NCBI GenBank assembly: GCA_019137255.1
Contig: WPDH01000006.1
Coordinates: 393,251-457,250 of the forward strand
Direction of reading: 5' to 3'
Length of the DNA: 64,000 nt
Source: Corinectria fuckeliana
Taxonomy: Eukaryota; Ascomycota; Sordariomycetes; Hypocreales; Nectriaceae
Position numbers and translations under genes: made by a program
Notes under the pieces: generated by a model
What the model was told of the DNA's origin: nothing
Databases searched by the model: none
The model's input: the letters and a program-made list of their open reading frames with translations, nothing else
Part shown: piece by piece, positions 8,410 to 18,569 of the stretch
Layout: each line of letters starts with the position of its first letter
Numbering within the stretch: position 1 is the stretch's first letter

Positions 8410-10443
8410 TCAGCCAGCAAAGCCTCCACGAGCCATCTTCTTGGCGCGAGCATCTCGACGATTGTGGTTCGCGCGGGAGCCCTTGTGAGACTCCTTGTTC
8501 CGCCTGGCCGCCTCGGTATCCTTCTCGCCGCTCGGGCCGGCGACATTGCCACCCCTGCCGCGGCCACGACCTCTTCCTCTTGCAGGGCCGCCTCCTCTTC
8601 CACCCCTAGACGAATTGCCGTCGGCCTCGCTATCTAGGTCTCCTAAGCCAGCTAGAGTGGACTTCCATGAGGTGCGCTCCAGCTGGGCTTGCTGCCCACT
8701 GAATGCGTATTTGGCTTCCAGTCTTCTTTTCCGTTGTGGGTTTCTTGTCAACATAAGCGCCCACCCTTCAATCGCCTCATCGGTCATGCCAGTCTCTTCT
8801 CGCAGTTTCGCTCGCGGGCCACCCCTTCTAGTAGGGGCGTCCCGATCGAACACCTTTACATCCATATGGTATGCCCGGAATAGGGCTTCCTCGTTGCCAT
8901 CGTTGACACCGTCTGCCTCGTTGTTTGTGGCGTCAACTGTTCCGCCCACATCGGCGGCGTCGTAGGTATCATCGCGCTCGTCATCATCGGAGTCGAACGC
9001 GGCAAGAGCAGACAGAATGGCGGCCTTGTTGGGGGCGTTTGACTTGTCCTTGAGAATTTCATCCGCGGTTTTGGATGGATTCTTGCCAAATGTTAGTTTA
9101 GAAGTATCGACTGCTAGACGGTCGAGCTCATCGTCATCGAAGACGTTGTGCCGAGTCGGGACCAGTGGTGGAGTCGAACGGGGTGCCATATCCGTAGGGC
9201 GTCTTAGCTCTGGGTGTAATGATCTAAAAGGTGTTAACGATTTCATATCTTGGAAAGTAATGACGTTCTTAAATCCATACAGTTGCTCTGTGCGATCTGC
9301 GCCAGCGAGATGGGGTGGTAGAGTCTCGGTAAGTAGATTTGCAACCACTTGCTCAACGTCGTCCCCGTATTCGTCCAAGCACTTTGCCACGAAACCGGCG
9401 CCAAGATCGGGAAAAATATCCTGGACTTGCGTTACTTGGCTCATTTGGTGGATGTGGATTTCCACTTCCACGTCTTGTTGGTTCTCCCTGCCCTTTCCTT
9501 TGCCCTTGGCTACTTTTCTCCTCACGAGCCTCTTTGGCCGTACCATGGCTCCCTTTTTGAAACCTTCTAGTGCTGTGAGGCGGTTCTTTAAACTCTCCGT
9601 TGCAGCACCTGAGTCTTCTGCTCGCCTCAGCAGCATTTTGAGGAGAGGTGTGCTCGTGAGGAGCTCCGGGATGAGAGAGTCGTTGACATTGAGGGGGCCG
9701 GCCTTGTGAGCATCGGCAGCCGACTTTAAAGCAAACAGCTGATCACCCAGCATGGACCATTTAGGAGGCTCGGCATCTATCAAGCCGACCAAGCATAGAT
9801 ACGTAGTCGTGACGATGACCTTCCGCAGGGGCGGGTTCATGACGCGGAAGCAGGTGACCAGGCCGTCGAAGAAGTCGGAGCCTGCGAGGCAGAGGGTGCA
9901 GGCATCGGGGGAGACGTGAAGCAGATGGTTGAGGCGGGTGAGTTGGGCCTCGACGAGCTTCAGGTCGCCCTTGATGCCGGCGTCGAGATGGGGGATGAGC
10001 AGCTTCTTGAGAGAGGTGAGAGAGGATTCGAGTTGGGCGGGGTGCTGCCGGAAGAGCTGGGCGACGAGCGGCGCGGCGACTCTCCGGGGGAAGATCCTGG
10101 CGAGGTCGGCGAGGAAGGGGAGGCCGACGAGCCGTGGAGGTGGCGATTGGGACGCGAGCACACGGCTCGAGAGCTGGAAGACGGCGATCATCAGCAGCGC
10201 CGAGTGCGAGCCCAGTGCAGCGGTGCCAGCGGCGGCGGTCTCCTCGGCGAAGGAGACCAGGAAGGCGGCGACGGACTCATCCGCGGCGACGACGGCTCCG
10301 AGGGCCCGGTCGTCGAGGGCGAGCAGCGCGCGGCAGAGGGCCGTCCAGGAGGCCAGCAGGGAGTCCCACTCGGCCGGGGAGAGGTGTTGTCGCCATGCGG
10401 CCTTGGGGAAGGGTGCGAGGGGGGGGAGGTCGATGTTGGGCAT
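8410..10443 (-). CDS. CUE3: CUE-domain RQC-trigger complex subunit, Cue3/ASCC2-like
   Basis: 677 residues in a single exon. The N-terminal ~300 residues form the helical ASCC2-type region. A CUE ubiquitin-binding domain lies at ~333-376 (QVTQVQDIFPDLG ... VEQVVANLLTE), preceded by a basic segment (~300-320). The C-terminus is a Gly/Arg-rich RGG tract (~615-640) followed by a lysine/arginine-rich tail. In yeast and human, Cue3/ASCC2 binds K63-linked ubiquitin on collided ribosomes, together with the helicase Slh1/ASCC3, and helps split the leading ribosome. The domain order and C-terminal RGG tail match fungal members. The stop codon (8410-8412) is 2 bp from that of the convergent gene. The symbol is by domain-based orthology. 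Confidence 0.85.
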   Translation of the reverse strand: MPNIDLPPLAPFPKAAWRQHLSPAEWDSLLASWTALCRALLALDDRALGAVVAADESVAAFLVSFAEETAAAGTAALGSHSALLMIAVFQLSSRVLASQSPPPRLVGLPFLADLARIFPRRVAAPLVAQLFRQHPAQLESSLTSLKKLLIPHLDAGIKGDLKLVEAQLTRLNHLLHVSPDACTLCLAGSDFFDGLVTCFRVMNPPLRKVIVTTTYLCLVGLIDAEPPKWSMLGDQLFALKSAADAHKAGPLNVNDSLIPELLTSTPLLKMLLRRAEDSGAATESLKNRLTALEGFKKGAMVRPKRLVRRKVAKGKGKGRENQQDVEVEIHIHQMSQVTQVQDIFPDLGAGFVAKCLDEYGDDVEQVVANLLTETLPPHLAGADRTEQLYGFKNVITFQDMKSLTPFRSLHPELRRPTDMAPRSTPPLVPTRHNVFDDDELDRLAVDTSKLTFGKNPSKTADEILKDKSNAPNKAAILSALAAFDSDDDERDDTYDAADVGGTVDATNNEADGVNDGNEEALFRAYHMDVKVFDRDAPTRRGGPRAKLREETGMTDEAIEGWALMLTRNPQRKRRLEAKYAFSGQQAQLERTSWKSTLAGLGDLDSEADGNSSRGGRGGGPARGRGRGRGRGGNVAGPSGEKDTEAARRNKESHKGSRANHNRRDARAKKMARGGFAG

Positions 10444-11170
10444 GTTGAATGATGGTTGGTTGCCCCTCAGTTGCTAGGAAAGGCGGGAAAGGTGAGGGTG
10501 TCGGTCTATGCAGACGGGGTTTGTTTGAAAAGGCATTCGCTCGTCTTATAAGTCATTCGCCATGGTCTCCATCATTACCGTAAACCAAGTAAATCGCATT
10601 TGGCCATCGCCGGATGAATCATCGGAAGTGGATGCTCCTTTGAGCCCTCCAGGCAGGAGGAAGGTGGAGGTTAGCCGCAGCCTCAGCCTCTACGTAGGCG
10701 AGCAGGTCTTTTCATGCGTCACCTCAGGCCAAAAGGTACATATATGTTAAGGCACATACTTACTCACGACTCAACAAGAAACAGGTTAGGCACCAAGTCC
10801 GGGAACATGTAAGAAATCTAACCATAAGAACAATATCCCAGCTATTATACGAATCTCGTTATTCCCATGACTTGTGCTGACCATAACAATAATAACAGGT
10901 CGTCGACACTGTATTACTTTTATTCATAGTCTCTCCGCCAATCAACGGCCTGCACTCCGTCGTTTACTTCCGCGACGCTAGCCCACATCCGTACTAGCAC
11001 CACGCACACGCAAAGCCCTACACTGAACTCGATCCCCCCACCAAAAAGTTCGCGACAATTACAACCTTTCTCTTCTGCTTCACTCCCCCCTTCCCCTCCC
11101 TCAAACCTCCGCCTTCATCACTTTGCCGAAACGTCAGTTCCACACGTTCGAGTCTTGAAGGTTGCCCATC
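10444..11170. promoter_or_regulatory. Divergent promoter region of CUE3 and RPS20
   Basis: 727 bp between divergent genes. A pyrimidine-rich tract at about 11064-11110 just upstream of the RPS20 start is typical of fungal ribosomal-protein leaders and transcription start regions. A 62-codon frame at 10562-10750 is not supported by anything recognisable. Confidence 0.45.
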
Positions 11171-11713
11171 ATGTCTTACAACAAGCCCGAGAAGGACCTT
11201 GGCGATGGCCCCGTACGTTTTCCTCCCCCCCCCNNTTTTTCCCCCCCCCCCCCCCCCCCCCCGAGAATTCTCTTCTCGAATCCAACGGGATTTTTGGCTA
11301 ACCCGCTGCTTCGTTTTCGCGCCCGCTGTGTAGAAGAGCCACAAGATCCGCATCACCCTCTCCTCCCGCAAGGTCCAGGTCCTCGAGAAGGTCTGCACTG
11401 AGATCATCGAGCGCGCCAAGAACAAGGACCTCCGCGCCAAGGGCCCCGTCCGCCTGCCCACCAAGACCCTCAAGATCACCACCCGCAAGACCCCTTGCGG
11501 TGAGGGTTCCAAGACCTGGGACAGCTTCGAGATGCGCATTCACAAGCGCCTGATTGAGTACGTCCCTCCCCGGAAACATGCATTGCCCCGGGAACGAAGA
11601 ATCCCTGGCACTAACAGTCGTCGAACAGCCTCAACGCCCCTACCGAGGTCGTCAAGCAGATCATTGTCAACATCGACGCTGGTGTCGAGGTTGAGGTCAC
11701 CATTGCCGCTTAA
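11171..11713 (+). CDS. RPS20: 40S ribosomal protein S20 (uS10)
   Basis: Three exons: 11171-11212, 11334-11557 and 11629-11713, giving 116 residues, the normal length for uS10. Exon 1 is 14 codons ending at a GTACGT donor. Exon 2 carries the conserved core (KIRITLSSRKVQVLEKVC ... KGPVRLPTKTLKITTRKTPCGEGSKTWD ... RIHKRLI). Exon 3 encodes the C-terminus (DLNAPTEVVKQII ... EVEVTIAA). uS10 sits in the head of the small subunit near the mRNA entry and decoding region and is a ubiquitination target in ribosome quality control. Splice phases all close correctly. Intron 1 contains two N bases and a long poly-C run, so its exact length is uncertain. A 5' CT-rich leader precedes the start. Confidence 0.95.
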
Positions 11714-12185
11714 GGGATTGGTCTTCGTGGATGGCGTGGCCGGGAATGAAACCCCGGCTGGTCAAGCTGTGAGCGAGAAACCGGCTTGTGTAGACAACTC
11801 AAAAAATGAGAAACGGCCTCCAACCGGAATACATGTGTGCCCCGTTCGTTCAGTGATGTCGAGAAAATGGTTGTCTGCTGTAGGAAGGACGGTTCATCAG
11901 ATCCGTGGGTTAATTACCGGACCCAGGCCCAAATGCAAGGTTAACCAAGCGTAAGCCCCCGACAAGAATGGTTCTTTTCTGTATCAGCCGAGTTCCTCTA
12001 TTCTTAAGCAATGCGAAACTGCGTCTTATCCCTATATTCCAAATGATAGTGCCTTGTTCAACGCCAGTCAATACATACGACCTCCCATGAATATTTCTCA
12101 ATATCAAACATCAAACGCCAGCCGCTACTTTCCCTATCCACCTCTTGTCTCTTCCGGTTTACACGTATCCTTACACGCACCCTCG
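11714..12185. other. Convergent 3' region between RPS20 and the nucleoporin gene
   Basis: 472 bp. I see no gene or strong structure here. It holds the 3' UTRs of two convergent genes. Confidence 0.35.
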
Positions 12186-14033
12186 TCATAGGTCCCACAG
12201 GCTACATTCTCGTGGAGGCGGTAGCTCGGGCATAAGACCGTCTTGGAAAGTTCCCGTCTGTGCGAATGCCACCCACTGGGCCTTGGACTTGCTATCGTAC
12301 TGGTCCGCGGGCAGCTCGGTATCTCTGGAATAACCCGGTGGTCCGTCAGGGAACCATATTCGACGCCAGGTGCCGCTGAACTCTCGGATCCCGGGCTTGC
12401 CGTCCTTGTATGTCACGGGCTTGCCCTTAAACATGGACAGGCGGCCGTCCATGCCCTTGGAGATGTAGCTTTCCACCGGCGGGTGCTGCTTGCTGCTGCC
12501 GGGTGGGTAAGGATTTCCGGCTGATCCTGCGGGCGTCGCGGGCTGTTGGACCACGGGTGCTGCGTTGGAAGGCCGACCGAACGGGTTGCTAGCTGACTGC
12601 TGCTGCTGCTGCTGCTGCTGTTGCTGTTGGTTCGGCTGGGACGGAAATCCATTCGGTTGTTGCTGGGCCCGAGCGAACGGGTTGCTCGCGGCAGATGCTG
12701 CCTGTGTGGTGGACGCAAACGGATTCGAAGCCGCAGCTGGAGATACCTGCGCGAAGGGAGTTGCAGCTGGTTGCGAGGGCTGGCCAAATGGGCTCAGGTT
12801 ACTGGCAGGTTGGTTGTTGTTGTTGTTCGAGGCAAACGAGCTTGCCCCTTGGTTGTTGTTCTGCCCAGCTGGTGCTCCAAACGGGTTGGCTGCAGGAGCA
12901 TTGTTGTTCCCTGCTGAAGCGAAGGGGCTTACGTTGCTGTTGTTCGTGTTGGCCGATGCTGCAAACGGGCTTGCGTTCTGGCCGAGTTGACTAGGCTGGC
13001 CAAACGCGCTTTGGGTGTTCGGTTGCGAAGGCACTACGAGAGACGGAGCTCCGAAGGGGCTAGGTTTCGCGCCCAAGGCCGAAGGCTGTCCAAACGCCGA
13101 AGGAGGCTGCGACGGCTGCCCAAAGGGTGACGCTCCTTGCGCCCCATCTTGACCGAATGCAGATGTTGGTTGTGGCGCCGGCTGGGCAAAGGAGGGCGTG
13201 CCGAATGGACTGGCTTGCTGGCCTAAAGCTGAGGGTCGCCCAAAGGCGCTGGTCGTCGGGGCTGCTGGAGCTCCTCTGCCGAAGGGGTTTGAGGTCGTAG
13301 CTGTGGCGGTGGTTTTAGACGCAAAGGGATTGGAGGCCTGGGCCGACGACTCAGGGACAGTTGACTTGGGCCTCCTTCCGACAAGGAACTCGCCGAAAGG
13401 GGCTCCCTGGGTCCCTTCCCTGCAGATATCCAGTCGATTGGGGTGGTTGTTCTCGGCGCTCGTGAGGAACTGGACGGCCTCTCGGGGGTTGCGGAGAGCG
13501 GTTTGCATTTGCTGCTGCGCGTTGGCGTAAAGCTCTTGGGCTTCGAGCAACTACCGCCAGTTAGCGATCTGCCTCTCTCTCTCCAAAGGTCCAGCTCCGG
13601 GGCTACCCACGGCCTGCTGCTCCTGGCCGGCCGCCTTGCCGATCATGAAGTGAAGGCGCAGCTCCTCGAAGCTCTGTTCGCGGGGGTATCCTCCAAACAG
13701 CTGCTCGGGCGCGTCTCGCCCGGGCGCGTACGCCGAGAGGATCCAGCCGGGTGTCTCGGCCGACAGGTCGCGCTCGATGGCTTCCACGGTAATGCCATAC
13801 TTTTCTGCCAAGGCTGTCAACGGGATGTCTCGATTGCGTGAGGGTTATCGTCTCGCGGGCTCCGTACCGGCTGTGCTTCCGCCTCCGCCGGCGCCGGCGC
13901 CACCGAGGGCGCCGAATCTATTCGCCGGCTGGTTTCGATTGCCATTGTTGCTGCTCCCCGCGTTGGAGTGCTCGAATCGACAGCTACTGCCGAAGCGGCA
14001 GTAGCCTTGCTGGAAGAATTTACAGAGTGTCAT
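12186..14033 (-). CDS. CCCH zinc-finger FG-nucleoporin (Amo1 / Nup42-type)
   Basis: Three exons: 14033-13868, 13813-13611 and 13550-12186, giving ~577 residues. The protein opens with a CCCH finger (C4, C12, C18, H22; spacing CX7CX5CX3H). The helical segment that follows is rich in Gln/Glu. A long disordered stretch carries many FG-type repeats (NPFG, SPFG, SAFGQPS), interrupted by a poly-Gln run (CTG/CAG repeats, about 12598-12630). The conserved C-terminus (FKGKPVTYKDGKPGIREFSG ... IWFPDGPP) is diagnostic of fungal Amo1-type proteins. Nup42 homologues sit on the cytoplasmic face of the pore and help Gle1/Dbp5 release mRNPs. Intron 2 (13610-13551) is 60 nt with GTGGGT donor, GCTAAC branch and TAG acceptor. 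That acceptor looks like an in-frame stop if the intron is overlooked. Confidence 0.85.
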
Positions 14034-14668
14034 CTGGTCGGGCGGCGGGTGGCCGTCGGCCCGGGTCTGGCGAGGGGGATGTCTAGTGTCGGCGAGTCCA
14101 ATACTAGCTCATTTCGAGGGTAAGGATCGTTCTGTGCTGCGAGAAATACGCCTTGATATTTCGTAGATGCGTAGTCGAGGAATGACGGAAGTCGCAAGAA
14201 AAGCAACGACGAGCGAAACGTCAGCCTTACCAGCCAAACCAGCCTCGTTGGGTTGATGGGCGAAAGCCTGGGTTTTTAGGGGGCCAAAATGGCCTTGGCG
14301 GGGCGGCACCCACTGACACAGAAACGAACCCACTAAAATCGACGGGCCACCTCAATTCGCCATTTTAGTGAATCACAGCTCCGGAATATATATTTTTGAC
14401 GTGTTTTTGTTTCTCCCAAATCGCGTCCTCCAGCAAAGTAAAGTAAGAGCGGTGTCATGTCAACGAGTAACTGTTCAGCATGCATATAATGAAGCGTCAG
14501 GCTTTAATCCAGTTTCATCCAATTAACGATTTCGTTGTCGACTCCCGGTATTGATAAGCTCTTGATCATTCACAGAACATAGAGACATGCATTACATGGG
14601 ACGGCGCCGCCCCGGTGAGAGATCTCTTCAGGTGGCAGATCCTCATACAATATTTATCTTTATCTTCC
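14034..14668. promoter_or_regulatory. Nucleoporin promoter and P450 3' region
   Basis: 635 bp between two minus-strand genes. The right part holds the P450 3' UTR and the left part the nucleoporin promoter. No coding sequence is recognised. Confidence 0.35.
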
Positions 14669-16564
14669 CTACGCCTTCTCCGCCTTCTCTGCGTTGCGGA
14701 ACTCAATCATGGCGCCGTTCTTGGCGCTCGTAAAGGTATCAACCAGCTGGAACTCGGTCGTCCGGTGTCGACCCCATTCGTTGCCGGGCTTGCCCTCGCC
14801 GGGATCCTCGATGCCAACCGCCCTGCGCATGTCGTACAGGTACATGGTCCGCGCCAGCGTGCTGGTCATCTCCACGTACGCCAGGCCCTTCCCGATGCAC
14901 CCTCGCGGGCCGACGCTGAAGGGGCAGAAGGCGCTCTGGGCCAGCGCAACCTCGTCCTCGGTCGTCGGGCGGCCGGTCAACGGGTTCGTGGCGCCGACGA
15001 GCCAGCGCTCGGGCACGTAGTCGAACGGCGAGGGGTAGTAGGCCTCGTTGTGGTGGATGGTGTAGTGCGGTGTGCCGATGACGGTTCCCTCGGGGACGGT
15101 TTCGCCGTCGACGGTGATGCCACCGGCGAGGACTTCACGGGGCAGGATGCCGCCAACCGAGGGCGAGAGCCGCATGGCTTCGTCGATACAGGCTCGGAGG
15201 TAGGTGCAGGATCCCAAGACCGGCCCGTGGCTGACCTCTTCTACGCCGTTGAACTTGGACCGGATCTCGTCCGTCGCCTTCTTCAGGGCTCGAGCGCTGC
15301 GGGTGAGGTAGAAGAGCGTGGCCGCCATGGCGGTGGAGGTGGTGTCTGATCCGGCAATGATACTGTTTGCACAATCTGTTAGTCGCAGGCTTTTGGGTCA
15401 TTACATGGAGTCACTCACAGCAGGTTTGATTCTCCCCAGAGCTCAGGGGTGCTGAAGCCCTGGCCAGTCTCGGGGTCGCGGGCCTTGAGAAGATAATAGA
15501 AGAAGTCTCGACGGTCTGTTTCGTCGCCCAACTTGGTGCGCTCGGTCAACTGTCCCTTGCTGTATGCCATGTATCTAGCCCGGCCTGCAGCGAGTCCGGG
15601 GAAGAGGACCTTGTCAAGCTTGAGCCTGTCGACGACGGGCATGGTTCCACACTGTTGCTTGTGAGTTGCTGTCCCTTGCTCTCAGACAGGTGATGCTTCA
15701 CTTACGATAAGGTGACGTGTTGTCGCGGCCTCGACCAGTCCCAGAGCGAAGCGGTTCTCGGGACTCTCCAGCATGTGGAAGGCCTTTCCAAAGCTCAGGT
15801 CGCCGAGAATGTCCATGGCCAGGTAGTTGCACCAGTCGCTCATGTTGCGTGGCTGCGACCAGCCCTTGGCCTCGACGCCGCCGTCCTCGATACCAATCTG
15901 CTCGCAGAAGGTGCGGACGTTGCCCAGGATGTAGCGCTGCATCTCCTTCATTGCTCCGTCGGCGAAGGCGTGGGACAGGACGCGGCGCTTCCGGGCGTGG
16001 AGCTCCTTGTCGCGGGTGTTGTGGGTGTTGGCCGCGGGATGGACGAAGGCATTGTAGAACTCGGCCTTGCGGACGTTGGAGCGGAAGCCGTAGATGTCCT
16101 TCAGCGCCTTGTTGGAGTTGAACGCGACCGAGTTGGGGCCGAAGCGGACAACCTTGCCTGGAGGGTGAGAGGTGTTAGTGCCGGTCTAGGTCGGGTTTTG
16201 AGGAGAAGGGATCCTAGACACACCGTATTTCTGGTGTAAGCGCCAGAACTCGAGGTGGCGGTCGCCCTTGTAAGCATGGTACAGCTGGTATGCGTCTGTG
16301 ATCTTGGCGATTAAGGGGCCAGGATACTTGGCCAAAGGATGGAAGTAGACTCGATAAACGACGATACCCACGGCCTAGAAGTTCCAGTCAGTAGTCCGAT
16401 TTCCCAAGATATAGGCAAACGCCCAATGCTTTCTCCCGTTCCCCCTCACTTCAGCTCCCATCTCGGCACAATGCCCGAGAGGCGCGGGTCAGACTTACAT
16501 AGAGCAGTCCTCCTCCTGCCAACAGCCCCAGCCAAAGCCACAAGTGTCCCAGATCAAGCGTCAT
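14669..16564 (-). CDS. Cytochrome P450 monooxygenase (isotrichodermin/averantin hydroxylase-like)
   Basis: Five exons: 16564-16499, 16374-16224, 16157-15706, 15651-15419 and 15362-14669; ~531 residues with all phases consistent. Exon 1 encodes an N-terminal membrane anchor rich in Leu/Trp/Gly. Diagnostic motifs: YPGP hinge in exon 2, I-helix AGSDTTS (304-310, spanning the last junction), K-helix EAMR (362-365), PERW (418-421) and the haem loop FCPFSVGPRGCIG with Cys ~456. This is a complete, probably ER-bound, haem-thiolate enzyme using a P450 reductase. Sequence style resembles fungal P450s acting on benzoate, trichothecene or polyketide intermediates; the substrate cannot be assigned. No other biosynthetic genes are adjacent, so this is a lone P450 rather than part of a visible cluster. 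Confidence 0.9.
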
Positions 16565-18569
16565 CTCGTGTAAGTCGTCGTTGGGAAACGATCGGTGTCA
16601 CAAGAGGGGGGGGAAGGGACAAGTCTTTGAAGGAGAAAAAGAACAGGAACCCCGAAGAGAAGAGATAAAAGACTAAATAATCCAGATTCTTTCCGTGCCG
16701 CAAATGTAAGCACCAGCCCTCCCTCTTTCTCTCATGCTATGCTGCTGCCCTCTAGGTTGGCTCCAGCGGGCGTGACGCTCCCAATCGGCTTGTTGCGGCA
16801 GAAAGCTTATCGATTATGGCGTTGGCGGCTCAAGTGCCGAGGCGGCTAGGTTCGGATTGGAAATCGCGGAATTCCAGTCCGTCCAGTCCGTCCAGAAACA
16901 CGGATACAAGTCGATGGCGGGGACAAATCGGGGACCGGCGATTGGAGGGATATAAAATCCCAAGCTGTTGTGTGTTGATGCAATATTCGTATGGGCGTTT
17001 GTCCCCGGATGGAGATGGGTTTGAGCTGGGAGACCCGGGCTTTATAACCTACCCGATGAAGGGCATCCAGTTACAGCTTTGCGCCACCATCAAAGGGATA
17101 ATATCACAGTGACGGAATAGAACAGGTTGATGTGGTCTCGAACTTCTTTGTTGCATCAAATAGTTTGGTTTTTGGTTTAGCCGTGGCTCGTTCCATGGTC
17201 ATCTGCCCGTTTTGACTTCCTCGCCGCGCTGGAGCTATCAAAGGTAATGGCCATGTGCCAGCCTTAACCAGTGTCTATGTCCGCCTTCATCCTAGACTGT
17301 GTTGCTCCTCTTCTCCCCTTCCTCTCCCCTCTTTTGGTTCCTGGCGGCTACCTAATCAGGTTCTGAGTTTTGTTCCCGCGGCGTCGCCTTTTTCTTCCCC
17401 ATGTCTCTCTATCTCTTCCCCAGGGCAACAGGTGTACTCCGCACTCTGCAATCTCTTCCATCTCATCCCGCCGAGCCTCAGCCCGTGCGGCCCCTTCCCC
17501 GCTCCCCGCGGAATCGTTCGGCCCAGGTGGCTGCTTTGGCTTGGCCCGTTGTCGTCATTCCCGACGGTGGGCGGCTCTAGCGGCTGGAGTCGGCCGGTCG
17601 GGTTCGGGAGCGGGGTGGGGCCCGCAAGTGCCGGGTCTTCTGGAGGCTCGCTTACTACTACTACCATACAATACCTGCCATCACGTCGTATCTGGAGAGA
17701 GCCCCTGTCTACGAATAGACAACAATGGATTCCAGGCTGGCCCCGCGAATCAGGATCATTTCAGCTATGTTGTGCTGGTCAGCTGGGAGAGGGCTGTTAT
17801 CCAATGAGCGCGTTCACATATTCAGCTTGCAAAACAATCCACGTCGTGTAGCATCCCTACGGTTCGCCATTCCACTTCGCATTAACGTAGGTGAATAAGT
17901 TCAGTCTATTGCAGATTGACTCCAAGACCTTGCACTTGTATTCCATCCCATTCCCGACTGTTATATCAGAAACTCAATAGAGAGGGCAGTTAACCTTGAC
18001 ATCAACCAAATCACTCTATGTTTACCCTACACTTCTCGTTTGGGCCAGTCCGGCCATTTGCACAAGCCCATGTCATAATCTGATCAGCTCCAACGTTGAG
18101 GAACCCATTCCAGATGACAGCACAGCTCTCGGATACGGCTACCGATGACATGAGCGGTGGTGGATCTCTGTCCTCTTCTTTCTTAGCAGGGGTCTTATTT
18201 TTCTGCTTCAGTTTAATCTTCGGTATTTGCCGCTTATAGCAACAGGGTGGGCGGGGGTTTTAATATCCTTTTTCCCGGGGAGGAGAGCGAAAACCGTGTT
18301 GGTTCCGTTGTTTGTATTTGGTATTGGCATCTGGGCTGGATGTTTAGCGCAGTAGAGTATTATCGACACCATCGAACGAACGTGGCTGTTGCGTACGTTG
18401 TTGCGTCAGAATTGGTCTTTACCCAAATACCTATGAATGAATTGCATATGATAACATAATACTCGTAGACCTCCCGACTCTACGTCTAGCGTCAAGGCCA
18501 TTACCCAACCAGCGCATTAACACCTCCCATCCCATTACAGAGTCCATCGTGGTATGACAAGGAAAAACA
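16565..18569. other. 2.0-kb gene-free interval (P450 promoter and CWH43 3' side)
   Basis: No open frame here resembles a known protein. The longest, 198 codons at 17255-17851, is compositionally poor. Sequence close to 16564 is the P450 promoter and sequence just left of 18570 is the CWH43 3' UTR. No repeats or RNA genes are evident. Confidence 0.35.

Noticed and set aside
10134..10448. Arg-rich antisense frames over the CUE3-like gene
   Set aside because: Shadows of a GC-rich coding exon on the opposite strand.
13551..13553. In-frame TAG in the nucleoporin gene, at first read as a nonsense or edited codon
   Set aside because: It is the acceptor of a good 60-nt intron (13610-13551) with GTGGGT donor and GCTAAC branch, in phase 0. 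Splicing removes the stop.
17255..17851. 198-codon open frame between the P450 and CWH43
   Set aside because: Low-complexity Ser/Pro/Arg composition with equally long antisense frames; no family recognised.
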